This document shows, one piece after another, positions 14,501 through 28,600 of a stretch of DNA of 64,000 nucleotides. A model generated the notes under the pieces. It did no database searches, had not been told where the DNA came from, and was given only the letters and a program-made list of their open reading frames with translations. The position numbers and the translations under genes were made by a program. The DNA is taken from NCBI GenBank assembly GCA_030770545.1, contig CM061091.1, forward strand, positions 7,930,501 through 7,994,500. Reading direction: 5' to 3'. Source of the DNA: Macropodus opercularis (lineage: Eukaryota > Chordata > Actinopteri > Anabantiformes > Osphronemidae). How positions within the stretch are numbered: position 1 is the stretch's first letter; each line of letters begins with the position of its first letter.

Positions 14501-16807
14501 GCAAGGGTGAAGAAGAAAACCCTACACAGCGTCTGAACCTGATCGTGTCTGAAAGCAGTTCGCGTAACATCGTTTGTACTGTAGAGGACGTGTGTGTTCT
14601 GTCCTGTCTCTAAGCAGCCATTCAATTCAAGGCAGCCGAGCACTTGCTGCACTGCACAGCGGCTTCTCTCTGACTCGCTCCGATCAGTTGAAACAAGAAC
14701 TCGCTCTTGGCTCTGCTCTTAAAACTCAACAAGGCCTGTACATAACTTGGGCCTGCACTTAGCTTGGAAACTGGCAGGTTGAACTCAAAACAGCTGGAAG
14801 GCAACACACCGCGAACCCTTTTTATTCAAGGTCTTAACAAATGAAAACTGTTGCAAAATATTAGTTACTGTACAATATTAGAATATTCTTTGTGTACTTG
14901 TGCACCGGACTCTCACTAAAACAGACGGCTTTCAAAAGCGATGTCTGTACACAAAGGTCAGCTTAACTATCTGAAGTCTGCACTGACAGCTCCCAGCAAA
15001 TAGTCTGTTCGGCTTCGACAGAGATCTTCATCAAGTGTTGGCGTCGGAGCACCAGGAGGCAGAACCTGCAATATTAAAGACACCGGCACTCGCATCACTC
15101 AGGTGGTTGAGCTCATGTTGGGAAACACACTGAGCCCCAGTTGCTCTCTTGGTGAGGCCAACATCTATGTGTGCTTTTTTTTTTAGTGCTTTTTTATGGA
15201 ACAAAGTGCAGCTTTCGCATGAAATGAGCTCTAAGTGCGCCCTCATTTAGTTTGCTTCTCAAATTCCTGGGTTAATATCACTTAACTTGATCTTAAAGTT
15301 ACAAGTATGTAACTTTTATCTTGGACAGGTGATGCTGTGATGTCTGAACAGTCACAACACAGCCACAAAATACTCAAAGCACAGCACCGGAAAACATGCG
15401 TCACGTTCGTTTTGGGTTCATGACGTGTAAGGCTTGCGTAGCGTGAACTCACGGCTGTGGAACCTTTGCCGGCTGCTTCGCAAAATATTCTTGCTAATGA
15501 ACTCTACTGAACATCGAGTGAAGTTATGATGCAAAAGAAAAACAAAACAAAACAAAGATTTTTAAATGTTGTACCACATAGCTTGGCGTAATTTTATTTT
15601 TATTTTTTGTATAATTTAAAGCGAAGATGTGTTATGTAAACATGACAAGGGGGAAGATTAACATTCTTCTCTCTACCTGCGATGCCGTCTGATGCATTAA
15701 GTGCAGCCTGTTGAGGGAGGCGTCAGGGGAAATGAAACCATCCCTGCAGTGGGAATGTTTACTCAAAAATGAAGCCACACACCTTCTAGCAAACACACAC
15801 GCACGCACACACACTGTGTCACACTGGCATATGACACTCCTGCAAAGAGTTGCTATGGAAAACAGTCAGTCACAAACCACCCAGGGAGTAAAGCAGGAGC
15901 CAAATTGCTCTGCTCCGCTCAGCTTTAATTGGGGGTAAAATCAGGTGGCTGTGAGAGTGTGTCTGGTTTAAAAAGCGCTGCCCCAGTAGATTCTAAATAT
16001 AATTAATACTTCATCACAGAGCTCTGAAATGAGCCATGGTTCTCCAGCTAAACATCCTTGGAGCCGTCCAGTACTTTACTCGTTTGATTTAAGGCGAGAA
16101 GAATCAGCGTGGGAATGAGTGGAAAATGGAAACATTTTGAAAAGACGTGACGGAAGAGGAAATGAATTAAGACAGAGGTACAGAGAGTTGATAAGTGATC
16201 TTTTGTTTTTTGGGTTTCTGCTGAAGCTTTGTCTTTATCATGTTGATAAGGCATTAATGGGAGCCTCCCTCTTCTCCTTCACATCTATCCATGTCTCTCT
16301 TTCTCTGCCCTTCTTATCTTAGTCTTCTGTTTACATGGCAGCACTGGCGGAGGAAGATGGAGGAGAGAAAATTATGCTCAGTGGGACACTTGGAGGAAAC
16401 AGTCTGAAATTGAAATGAGGACGACCCTCCCAACACCGTCTCAGAACCCCCGTCGGACTTGTCCCGTCTCTCCCGCTCATGAGTCTGACACGTGTTGTTC
16501 TGTTGAGGACACGCGTTTACATAAATGCATTTCTTTATCCTTTATTCCAACATATTAATCTGAGCTAATTGTCTAAACCTAACCCTCACTATGTCCCAAA
16601 AATCGTCCGAGGACTACAAAAATCATCATAATAGACTTCTGGCATTCTGAGGACTGACCAGAGAAGAATCACTGTGTAATCTACCTACTATGATGATTGA
16701 ATGCGAGCAAGTTCTTCTCATTCATACATTATTCTTTCCATCCAACTCCCAGGGTTTGATTCCTTTGTGTATATAAGGACATTTGTCCTCACAGAGCAGT
16801 ATCGTTT

Positions 16808-16853
<46 letters not shown>

Positions 16854-19800
16854 TGTTGGCGTTTGAGAGCAGGGCATGTTTGTACAAGTTTGTACAACAA
16901 ATTGCAAGTTAAAATGTCAACTCTAGCAGAACACTTCCTCATTTAAAATTTATTTTTGGCCCAGAGCAACAGCACAAATGACAACTTGTTTCTGCTACAA
17001 GTGCGGTGTGATCATATGGTGAACCAGCACCACTGCTTATTTGATGAAACATTGGAGTGGAGGTGGCAAGGGGGTTAGAATATTTATGTTGAATTTATGT
17101 CTGCACGTCTATGGTTGTTATATATGAAGGAGGTTGATGTGAGATGACTCCACCGCCAAATAGTAGAAATATTCGTTCATTTTCCCTGTGTTTGCAAACC
17201 ACCAGGGAGCCTGTGTAGCACACTGGCCAAATTGGCCTATTGATCCAGTCCTTTGCAGACCAAGTGAATTCTTTTCTTTTGTCTGATCCCCATTAGCTTT
17301 AAAACCTGGGACTCTATCCAGTTCTACATAGCTTCCCCCACATACACCCCCAAAGGTACTGGATCTTGTCACGTCAGTTGTTTTCGACTTGATTGGCTGA
17401 GAGTTTCAGATCTTTGCTGCCGAGGCTTCTGCGTCTTTCCAAAATGAGGAAAGCTTGTGCCGTTCAAAGCATCACAAAGTAGATGAATCTCTCTGTTCGA
17501 AGACAGACAGATGGCCGTTGCAGAATGGAAGAAAACTCTCCTCCAAACACAGTTCACAGGGAGTTTTATGGCTAATCCCAGGAAAGCAGGTTTCCGTAAA
17601 GAGACTTGTTTTCAAATGCAATTTATGCCACAAAACCCAAATACTTTTTAGCTCCATTCTGCTGGGAGACAGCTGGCAAACAAAAGCCTGCTACATGCCT
17701 CACTACACCCACAAGAAACATGGTAGCAACATGTTCTAGTTCTGTTGTACGCTTATGATTATCACAGTCAGTTTTGTGTCAAGATTTATGGGAAACTGCC
17801 ACTATTTTCACGAGTTGTGTGGCACAGTAGCATTTCCTGATGCCTGTCTCTCTATGCTTAGTCATTCATTTACTGTGCTGAATTCTAGTATAATTTTATT
17901 TCCTCATAACAAAATATCCTGACATTTTAACCAATATAAGACCAACTAGGCATCAGTGAATTTGATGCCAACAATTACTATACCACCATATACTGCCCAG
18001 GAGCTTGCTAATGCTCAGATCCAGGTCTGGGAGGTTATACTAAGCCTGTTTTGGTCCCCTGTTTTTTGTCACTACAGATCTACCAGGGCCTCCTCTCGGT
18101 TTTCTACAACCTCGGCGATGGGGTCCACAACCTTACTCTGCCCAACTACCGTCTCGACAACGGTGAATGGCATGAGGTCTTTCTGGATCGGCACGACAAT
18201 GAGATGATGCTTCAATTGGACGGTGGGGGAGGGCAGCGGGAGGTCACAGGTTCACACGGAGGAAGCCGAGAAATCGTAATTGACCCTGCTGTGGTGATCC
18301 TGGGAAACGTCTTTCCATCTGCAAGCAACAAGAGCTTTCAAGGTATAGTAGACATCATTATCTACAGGTGTCTATTAGAGGAGGGTTATTGACTGTTCAT
18401 CTTTTCTGACAATCTTGAACAAGAAATTCGACCAAAATTTGAGACATTTTGAGTCTTTGTTGTGGTGGTCTGTGGAAGTCAATTGATCGTGCTCAGCAAT
18501 GATCCTCCAGACTCTTAAGTACACTAAGTACTTTGTAGCATTTTTTTGTGTCTTGTACTAAACATTAGTTGCTTTCATATTTATGACCTGCATGAAGCCG
18601 TCGCCATGGTAATAACCCAATTTCTATGAGTAACTGATCAAAAAGTACATATAATGTATGTAGACACACTGTGAACCTTCTACGAGCAGAGCGCAGTGGA
18701 AACAAGGTGACAACACTGGACATCTGGAAAGGCAGGTTTCTAACTAGACTGTATTATCATCCCAAAGAGAGAGGGTATCGCAGCGCAAGTACAAAGTGCA
18801 AATCAAGGAAAACAACATCAATGGTGTGAAACAGTTTCTCTCTAAAACAATTCTATTCACTGACTCATAGATGTGGAAATGCACTTTTTTTTTCTCCATA
18901 GTAAATCTTTAACAATTACATAAGAGTAATGGAAGTACTACAGGCAAATTACTACATAATTTGAGTATAATGACAATTCCAATAGTGCTAATTGTACTGG
19001 TGGTGCAAATGATGCCAGTAATTGCCTTGTTTGTGCTCATAATTGTCCGTTGTGCTCATTTTTGGAGGACTGTGTACAAACCCACATTACGTTTATTTCT
19101 CACGGACAAAAGGCAGCGATTAATTCATAACTCATAGCTCAAGAGAAACATCCTTACGTGTCTCAGGCAGATGAAGGCAGCAGGGCTGCATTGTTGCTGT
19201 TGTTGAACATTTTGTGCCATGAATGGAGGCTGTGACACACAACAATATTTATCTGCCTCAATGTTCCATTTAGTCGGGGACTGATGGATCATGCAATGAC
19301 AAAATGGAAACATTACAGTGAAGCATGTTTGAAAGGCACCATCAAAGCAGCACTAAACGTCACATTGTGTCTGTGTTGTGTGGGTTCGACGGGGTTGATG
19401 TGTGTCACAAGGTAGAGTGGAAAGGGGTGACGAGTCATTCAGGGCACGTGGGACAGTCCTTCTAAAAAATGCAACCAGAAATAGCTCCTTTGATATATTC
19501 ATTCAGTTTCAAGAAAGCTGTTTGGGTGTTTTAATGAATGATTGATATGACAGTTTAATGGCTAGCGCACCCAAATGTATCTTCATTGTTAGCTTGGAGG
19601 GCGGCTGTCTAAACAGCTGAGCAGCTAGGGAAGCATTTCCTGATGTTTGTGTGTCCGTGCAGGTGGTCCCCTAGTGACTATACAGTAAACGTATGAATGA
19701 TTTGCTGTGAGTGTGGTCGGTGTCTATTCCAGTAACAAAGCATTACAAACACCCTCGCGTGAACCTCACAGCGCAGGTTGAGTGAGTGATCAGTGTGTTG

Positions 19801-22800
19801 TTGTTTTTTTATAGTACTTTTCTTTATGGATATGTTGTTTATGTGCATGGAAAGTTGTGTTTAAAGGCAGCTATAAATCTAAATAACCTAAATAACAATA
19901 ATACAGTAGTTAACATCGCTGCACCAATGTCAGACTGTATCCAAACATACAGTATAGCAGCATGTAAAACTGTTCATGTTAATAAAGCTGAGCAACATTA
20001 ATCACAGATATGCCTTCACAGAGTTAGGTTAAATACGACTGATTAAATCTGAGGCCCCTTTGAGGGTTTTCTAAGCATCTGCGTCAAAAGAGATGAAAGG
20101 AGAAGAGATGAGAGGTGTGTTTAGTGATTTACGATTGAAAGAGAGATGAAAACCTCAACATCAATTTGCAAGGTTTAACAGCAAAGTTTATGAGGAACGC
20201 AGCTAAAGGTGCACAGAGAGGGGGCCAGGCCGTGTTGGATGGAACAACAGTGGTGTTATCACATTCTTGAACAATACGTTTCACAAAATCCATCTAAAAT
20301 ATGATTTTGGTAGATGACAGTGGTGTGGAGAAAAGCAGGCTCTTTCAGAGCTGACTGATACTACAGCTAACTTTGTGAGTTAATTCATGTTATGATGCTC
20401 AGCTCTTGGTAATCAAAACTCAGCACTCTGGAGCTGTAGCAATCGATTTTGTGACAAACTGTAGCGCAGTTACTTCTAAACTGCCCTTTGACTGACAACA
20501 CACCTTCCTGCTCTGCCCACACACACACACATACAAGCGCACACACAACGCATGCACAAACCAACCAGAAGAAAGACAGGGATGCTATATGATAACAGAA
20601 AAAGGAACAGGTCAGAGCTATAGGGAGACAAAGATATGAAGTGAGAGAGGGAGAGAGCGAGAGCTTCTAAGAGTCGGTGAGACAGTGAGAGGTGCAGACA
20701 GCTGTGCCGCAGGCAGTAAAAGACAATTCATGTGCTTATTAAATGGATTTTAAAAGCATTTCCCTTCAAAAGAGGCAGACATAATAGATGTTGGCAGGGT
20801 GTGTGTGCGCGCGTGTGCCCGCAAGTGTTTGCACTCACTTTTGCGAGCGTGTCTTTTTTAAATTGTGACAGAAGGGGAATGAGATGTTAACTGAATACAC
20901 ACACTAAGCAATTTAGTGATAAGAGCATAAACACCACAAAGATACGTGGCCCCCGGAGTCTATTGGCTCGGCCGCTTCGTGGTAATCCACCTTAGCTGTT
21001 CTCTTACTGTACACCCACTTGGACATGATGAGTCATTGTAGACGTTTAAACACAACCCGAGGTTCTTTTAAGCCGAACTTGGGGAATCGTGTGTGAGGTA
21101 AAAGATTCTGCCCTCTCAGTACAAAACTCAGTTACTACTGCCACAGCTCCTCATTAACTCCACCCTCATCTCAGCAATAACCTTTGGTGTTTAGACTGAA
21201 ATGAATAATAATAAGAAGACCTTTGTCTTTCTGACTGCACACAGCTACCGTATAGTAGCTTTATGTTCAGACACCTGTCAGTCAGATTCATCAGCATGAC
21301 CTTGTTCATCTGGTTCAGCAGTTGGCCCTTCTTGGATGACTTCAGGCAGGCACTGAGCACTGCACTCTGCAAACATCCCACTAGGCCTGCTCTCTAGGAG
21401 ATGCCCCCTCAGGTCCTAGAGTATAGCAGCCCGGCTCACCAAGGTGCATTTAACCCTCGTGCAGCCAAAGCTCAAAAACACACATTACATCCAAGCAATG
21501 AACACGTGTGGGTCTTCTGATGAGCAAGTTCATTCAACCGTCCATCTAGACAAAGCGTGTTTTTACTTATCATCTGTCTGCGGCTGTTTTATCCAACCCT
21601 TGTGTGGTTTTTGAGCTTTGAGCGCCCCCTGTTTTTCATTTTGACCCCTCGAAGGCTGCACGAGGGTTAAGCTTTAACTAGGAGGCACGTGTTTACAGAG
21701 AACCTGGTTCTGATTTGTTCATAAGCTGATGCAAATCTAATCTATTTTCATTTTTTCTCAAAGTGTGTGAACCGGGTGTTTTGACTTTCACTGAACCCTC
21801 TGGTTTTATCTTCTGTTTTCTCCACACAGGCTGCATGAGGGACCTACGCCTCAATGGTTACTACATGCCAATGGACAGCCAACCGCGAGATGGCGTTTCC
21901 CAGAGCAGCGCACAGGGCCTCTCCCTTGGGTGCTCATCTGATTCTTGCAAAAAGAACCAGTGTACACCTCCGTTCACCTGTGTTGACTTATGGAGAGTGC
22001 ACGAATGCAGGTGAGACACAGCAGATGTGACGATGCGGTCGAGCGCGCCCGCACCTGAACATTTCCCTTACACATTTAACGTTTTGACAATAAGGAATGA
22101 GGGCCATTTTCCAGCTTCTGACCTTGATATTATTTTTCTTCTTAGCCACAGAAAATGTTACAAAGCTAGTGAATGTTCCATGACAAGCACAGTCCTGAGA
22201 TTCTCTCTGTTTCTCCTGCAGCTCCTCGTTCACCACACACTGCTAAAGGAAACTGAAAGGGCTGCATGTCGCTGCAGGTTATTAAAACGATGTTTAAAAG
22301 CTTAACAGCTGATTTTTTTTAAAAACATTTACTTTGTTCATATCTCTTCAGCTCCAGAGTCGTATCGATGTTGTTTCATTTAAAATAAATAAAGGGGCTG
22401 CTGTTTTTGTAGGTCCGGGTTATTGTCAGTCTAAATGTGGCCTCAGAGAGACTTTCAGAAGATAAAATCCCACAAGAGTCGATGTGCTCAGAAATGTATG
22501 AAAGTAATGGATGAGGCAGCGAACCTCTCCCGCTCAGTCACTAAGCTAAATGGCTAAAATGTTGTGAGGTGGAAATAAATGCCTCCTGCAGCCCTTTGAC
22601 TGTGTTAGGATTCGCACTTTTGCCTAATCAACATTTCACATGCGCTACAGTATGGGTTTTTCTACGAGGGTAGCTTGTTTGTCAGCGGGAAATTGGAAAT
22701 GTCGCGCGGTGAAAAGCAACGGCGGACTAACAGACCCTCTCCTGTGGCACAGGCTGAATCAAACCGGGCAGCATTTTTCCTGCCACTGGGAACATCAGCC

Positions 22801-25191
22801 TCCGTCTGTGCGATCGCCGAGCTTTTAATCTTACCTTTCCTCCACTTCTTCGCCTGATCCACTCACATGCATCATCCGTCCACCAACCCATTTTTTTGGT
22901 AATAGCTGTCATTTTTATGCTCTGCCCGTCCATTTGTGGGTGTGCATGGCTCTCATTTTGCTCACTGCTTCTCAATTTTGAAACCATTGCCGAACGCCAG
23001 CCTCTCACACACATAAGCACAGATCTACAGCCTTGATTTCCAACCCACTTGCATGTTTGACTCGTTTTCACCACTTGACCTGAACTGATTAAGGAGTAGT
23101 AAGAACAGGCAGGCAGATGTTTGGCATCGCATAACGAGTCAGTTACTGAGATACTATAATGTGGCAGTTATTATACACGTTTTTTTGAACGTCTTAATGA
23201 ACTTATCGTTATCCAGTCACAATGCTACACACAGCTACAAAAAAATGCTGTAAACGAAGAAGGCTTTCAGAAATATAAATAACGATTGTTTATTTTTGTC
23301 AATTTACAAAATGTAAAGTGGGCAAACAAAAGAAAAATCTAAATCAAATCAATATTTAGTGTTACTACTTCAGTACTGGAAGTACTCAAAGTGTTGGCAT
23401 GGCCCCTCACAGAGCCCTGATCTCTACATCATGGAGTGTGTCTGGCATCACATGAAGAGACAGAAGGATGTGAGAAACCCTACATCCACAGAAGATCTGT
23501 GGTTAGTTCTCCCAGATGTTTGGAGCAACCTACCAGCTGAGTTCCTTCAACAACTGTGAGCAAGTGAACCTAGAAAAACTGCTGCTGTTTTGAAGGCAAA
23601 GGGTGGTCGCACCAAACATTGATTTGATTTAGATTTCCCTTATGTTCATTCACTGCATTTTGTTCATTTATGAAATTAAATGTTTAATATTTCCATTTTT
23701 GAAAGCATTAATTGTTTACAGCATTTTTTCACACCTGCCTAAAACTTTTGCACAGTCCTGTATACCTGGGACTAGTCAGGCCTGAAGCTGTTACTGCGTA
23801 CTGCGTCAGAGCAACACAAGTTTTACGTGGGTTAAATAAAAAAAGAACAAGTTTGAAAAATGTCCAGCATGTTAGCCAAGGTGTTCCCAAAAGAACAGAA
23901 GTCGCTGTAGTATATTTCAATTAGGCAAGTTCAAGCTTGTCACAGGTTCTATCTAAGTTGCATGAACTTTATCGCACAAGAAAATGTCTGCATGTAAGTC
24001 AGCACATGGTGTCTGGGGATCTCACCTAGATCTGGGCATGAATGAGTTCCAGGGCAGTCTGTGCTGGTACATGATGGCAGGACATGAAGGCTACTCAGTG
24101 GCATCGATGCTTTTGTAATCCAGGAACCGCCCGCACGTTGTGGCCACACGAGGAGGGGCACTGTCCTACGCCAGGGGGAACCCAAGGGCCATGCCATGGA
24201 AATCCAAATTCATCATGCACATCTTGCTAAAGGACATTCTTTAGAGATCTTGAACTTTGTCAACAAACATGTTAAACAGAAATTAGAACCTTCTGAGAAC
24301 CAAGCCCCCTTAAAATATATTGTTCTTCAAAACATGGTGTTCAGTAAAAAAAATGGAACAAAAAGTGATAAGTCTGCAAAAACTCCCACGCCACCCACCT
24401 GCCACCTATTTCTGGGACTAAGTGTGGGAGCTCGCATAGGTTATTATAAGGCACTTATCACAGGGCTGATTTCAATCCCAGTTGATGACAGGGGGCTTTG
24501 AGATAGAAAGAGAAGCTCCGTTGTCTTGTTGACTGGCATATGTCCTGTCTTCAACACCTACAAGATGGCCAACCAGACAGAATGAATGCTGAACACTGAG
24601 CTTTTGTTAAAGCGTAGTCATTTCTCACACTGCTAATTACCCTGTTACGAAACAAAAACAGCCAGGTCAGTGTTTTCTCCTCAGGTTATCAAGATAGCTT
24701 TTTGAGGTTGTACTGCGTCTTACAGCAAGAGGAAAGTCCTGATGAGAAGTTGCTGTAAAAGCAGTTAGTAGAACTGTAAAATCTGTTCTGCAGCAGTAAG
24801 TTCTAATCTTTGCACTTCATGAAAAAGAAGGAAGGTAGAGGACTACAAGCACCAAACACTCAAACTCTTTCTCACACATCCCAGCATGTATTTCCACCTT
24901 CTTTGATGTCCTTTTAATTTCACCGCTGCCGTACCATTTTGTGAAAATGTGGATTTTAAGTGTTTACAGTCCCAAAGTGTGTGTGTATATATTTATATAT
25001 ATATATATATAACAAGGCTTAATGGCAGCAGCTGTCCAGTTCGGCATCATGGCAGAAAAACTCTTACGGCGTGCGACCCAACATCTGATTGCGCCAGGAG
25101 GGTGGATTAAAGGGGTAACTTACTTCATTATACTCCCCATAATGCGAGGAAGGGAACCGAGATTATATGTGGCTCATGGACCCGGTGGACA

Positions 25192-25238
<47 letters not shown>

Positions 25239-25567
25239 CTGCTGCAATCAAGCAGTAGCAGCAGGAATATGGAGAATTGAGATACGGTGTTTGCGCAGTG
25301 CAAACAGCCTCTTTTGTTGATTACTAGTGGTCGCCAGTAAAAAGAACAATCAGCACGATGCTTTGTGATAAACACACACACATGTAAAGTACGGTATGAG
25401 AGGTACATGGTATATGTGCCTAAACCACTAATTTAACTGAATAAACATTATTGGATATTTTTCTCATGTCTACATAAAATAACCTGTATTTACATCATCA
25501 CCGTCCAAAAAAAGAAAAAAAGTATGGCCATGGTTATTCAACTAGACCACTTGGATGTTGGTTGCGT

Positions 25568-25602
<35 letters not shown>

Positions 25603-28600
25603 GTTTCTGGTGCAGTGTAGCTGAACATATCATAACATAGCTGTCCACTATAAAATTAAAGCTATATATTTTTATTTTGTTTAGTTTATTTAATACCTGC
25701 TGTAGTAGCCTAACAAGCCAAACCGGGATCATTTCCTCAACCCAATAGCATCTTTATTTAGTGACTCAAATTGAGCAGTTTTTATCTAGCACCTATGACT
25801 GAAAAAAAAAGACAAAAGATGCCAATTTGGTGCCAAATTACAAGGCGGCGGCTGCAAAAATGGGAGCAGTTCCAAAAAAAAAAGCAGTCATATGAGAGAG
25901 AACAACCTATGTTGTTTTTTAGGCATCATTTTTAAAGTACAAGAGAAAAGAAAATAACACCAACAAGTACAACAGCTTCAATTTAGTGTTGCTATTTTAT
26001 AGAAAAGTTGAATCAATAGTTATAAGAAGCACGTCTCCAGCAAGCAAAAGCATCTGTGATGTCATCAAAATGCACAGCCTGGAGCTTCATAGACACTGAA
26101 TGGGATTCAGGAATAATGGGCTCATAAAATGTTTGTTTGAGCTGTTACACCCAAATGAGCTTTTAATTATAGTGGTGCTTTCTGAAGTGAGGCAGAAAAT
26201 GTGGCCGTCTGCATAAAATCATCCCAGTCCCTGCCACAGCACCACAGTCAGCATTTTCCTGTCCTCTCATTCAGTCTTTACTGAGGTGTACAGCTGTCTT
26301 ACAGTACAATCACTGATTAAAGGAGAGTAATTAACTTTTTTGGCTTTGGGAAACAGTAATTAACATTTAGTAAGAAATTGCGTTTTGCCCTTTAATGTAT
26401 TTTAACTTTCTGACGTGATCTAAATCTGCATGTAACTTGTTAATCTTGTGTCTTTTTTCCCTGCCCCGTCCCTCTTTGCAGGTGTCCTCCCGGACACATG
26501 ATTCGCGTGAATGGGTCCCGAAAGTCCTGTGTCTACACCCTCTGTGCCACGCGGCCGTGTCACAGAGGGACCTGTGTGGCCCAGTCACCATCCAAATTTA
26601 CTTGCCACTGCCCAGAGGGTTACAGAGGACACCACTGTGAGACAACGCTGGCCATCTACAGGGAGGATGTAGGCCTGAGTTTCAGCTCCGTCTTTGCCAT
26701 CTGCATCTGCTTCATGGCCTTACTAGGTAAATATTCCAGCTACTGTGGCTATATGTGAAGCAAAAGGCTGTACAGCAGGAGGGCAATAACTGCCCAATCA
26801 CAGAGAACAGCCCACTTCTTAAAAGTTGTCAACCAGCCTTCTCGTTTAAACTTGCAGTCTAAATATTTTCATAATAACACAATAACACTAGGCAATTTAG
26901 AAAACAGAGAGACTGGCAAGAATAATATTTTAGAAGGCGCGCAGCTTCTGTTTTTATTGCTTTTATCACATTTTGTCTCTTTTATAGGGGAATCAGCTAC
27001 AGTGTCACAGATTAAGTTCCAGTGCACAGTGGTTCCTGCCTCAATTTGAATTTGCAATCAAAGAAAGGAATGAAAAAGTATGAAAAGCACTGTACCTGAA
27101 AAAATGAACCTCTAACACAGTCTGTTAATAGTGTAGCTGGTTTCTAATAATGTTTCTTCTAAAATTCAATTAATTTCAACTTGCTTTATATAGCGCCAAT
27201 TCACAACATCAGTTATCTCAAGGCACTTTACACGTAAGGCTTAAGACCAACTAAACCCAACAAATCCCAGACAACGTTAGTCACATGTGAACATGGAGGC
27301 ATGTTAGTGGATAGAAGAAACCGAAAAGCAGAGGAGCTCAGTGTATGAAGGACGTCCCCCAGCAGTCTGAGCCTATAGCAGCTTAACTAAGAGATGGTTC
27401 AGAGAGACCAGAATCATCTCTTACTGTACACTTTGTCAAAAAGAAAGGTTTTAAGCCTAGTGTCTGCTTCTCTAACCTGAACTGGAAGCTGGTTCCACAG
27501 GAGATGAGCTCGGTAGCTAAAGGCTCTGCCTCTTGTTCTACAATTATAATAACCTGAGTTTTATCTGAATTTAGTTGTAAGAAGTTATGGGACATCCAGG
27601 ATTTGATATCATAAAGGCCTGTGGTACGTAACCTGTAAACAGACATTGGTTGATTCAATTTAATATAGACATGCTGATTAATGGAAACACTTCTTTGAGT
27701 AATCTAGTTGGAATTGGGTCTAAGAGACAAGTAGCTGATTTAGCAGAGTTAATTATTGAAGTTAGCTCAGTATGATCTATGGGGTAAAAGCAGTGTAAGT
27801 AAGACATAGGTCTAACCAGCAAATCTAATGCTGTTGGATCTGCAGTTTGATTTATGACATTTGTTGAAAGATTTTGATAATTTTCTCGAATGGTTATGAT
27901 TTTATTAGTAAAGAAATTCTTCAAGTCAAGACAGAAATTCATAAAGTCAAAACGTGCATGTAAAGAAACCGTTGCTCATCCTTTTTTATATTTATTTGTT
28001 TTGAATTAATTCGGAGTTAAAATAGACATTTCTTTGCACTGCGTGTCACACCTCCTGGAAACTCTGCGAGGAAAGTAGCATTACCAGTATTAGCTCTGTT
28101 TTCCTTTGGATTATGAGTTTAAGTGCTGTGTGTTTAAAGCGATGCCCCAATTGCAAATAATATTCCATTTATGAAGAAAAACATGAAACTCCCAAGAGCC
28201 AAGAACCTAACATGCCAAAAACTAAAAAGAGGTTCTCTAGAGAAAATGGTATTTGTAGTTTTGCTGAATATAAAAATGTAGCGACAGCTGTAATGGCGCC
28301 GGACCCCTCCTGAGCACAGCACGGCTTCACGGCATAACCTTGAATCTGAGTTCAGCTTCAGTTCGGTCTGGCTGGATGTTTCCTCTGCTAAAAGTTTTCC
28401 GTCAGTTTTAACTTGTGACCTGCATTTAAAGTTCTGTGAAGCATTTCAGTGAAAACCTGTTGTTCTTTCTTTTTTTTGCTTGTGCTCTTCAATAAATTTG
28501 AGTTGACTTGACCACAGGCGGTGCCCTCACACAGCCCCACCACAGCTGTAATTTTACGTTAAATTGAAAAATGTCAACAGCAAACATTGCACGGAGAATA

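Larger units (their letters stand above)
22011..26481 (+). other. Cadherin intron (4.5 kb) rich in transposon relics
   Basis: It holds two Tc1/mariner relics (about 23236-23762 and 24000-24195) and (TA)n and (CA)n microsatellites near 24980-25237 and 25570-25598. No host gene is seen. Confidence 0.7.

Noticed and set aside
16718..16946. Open frames rich in VCVCVC or HTHTHT
   Set aside because: Translations of a (TG)n/(CA)n microsatellite.
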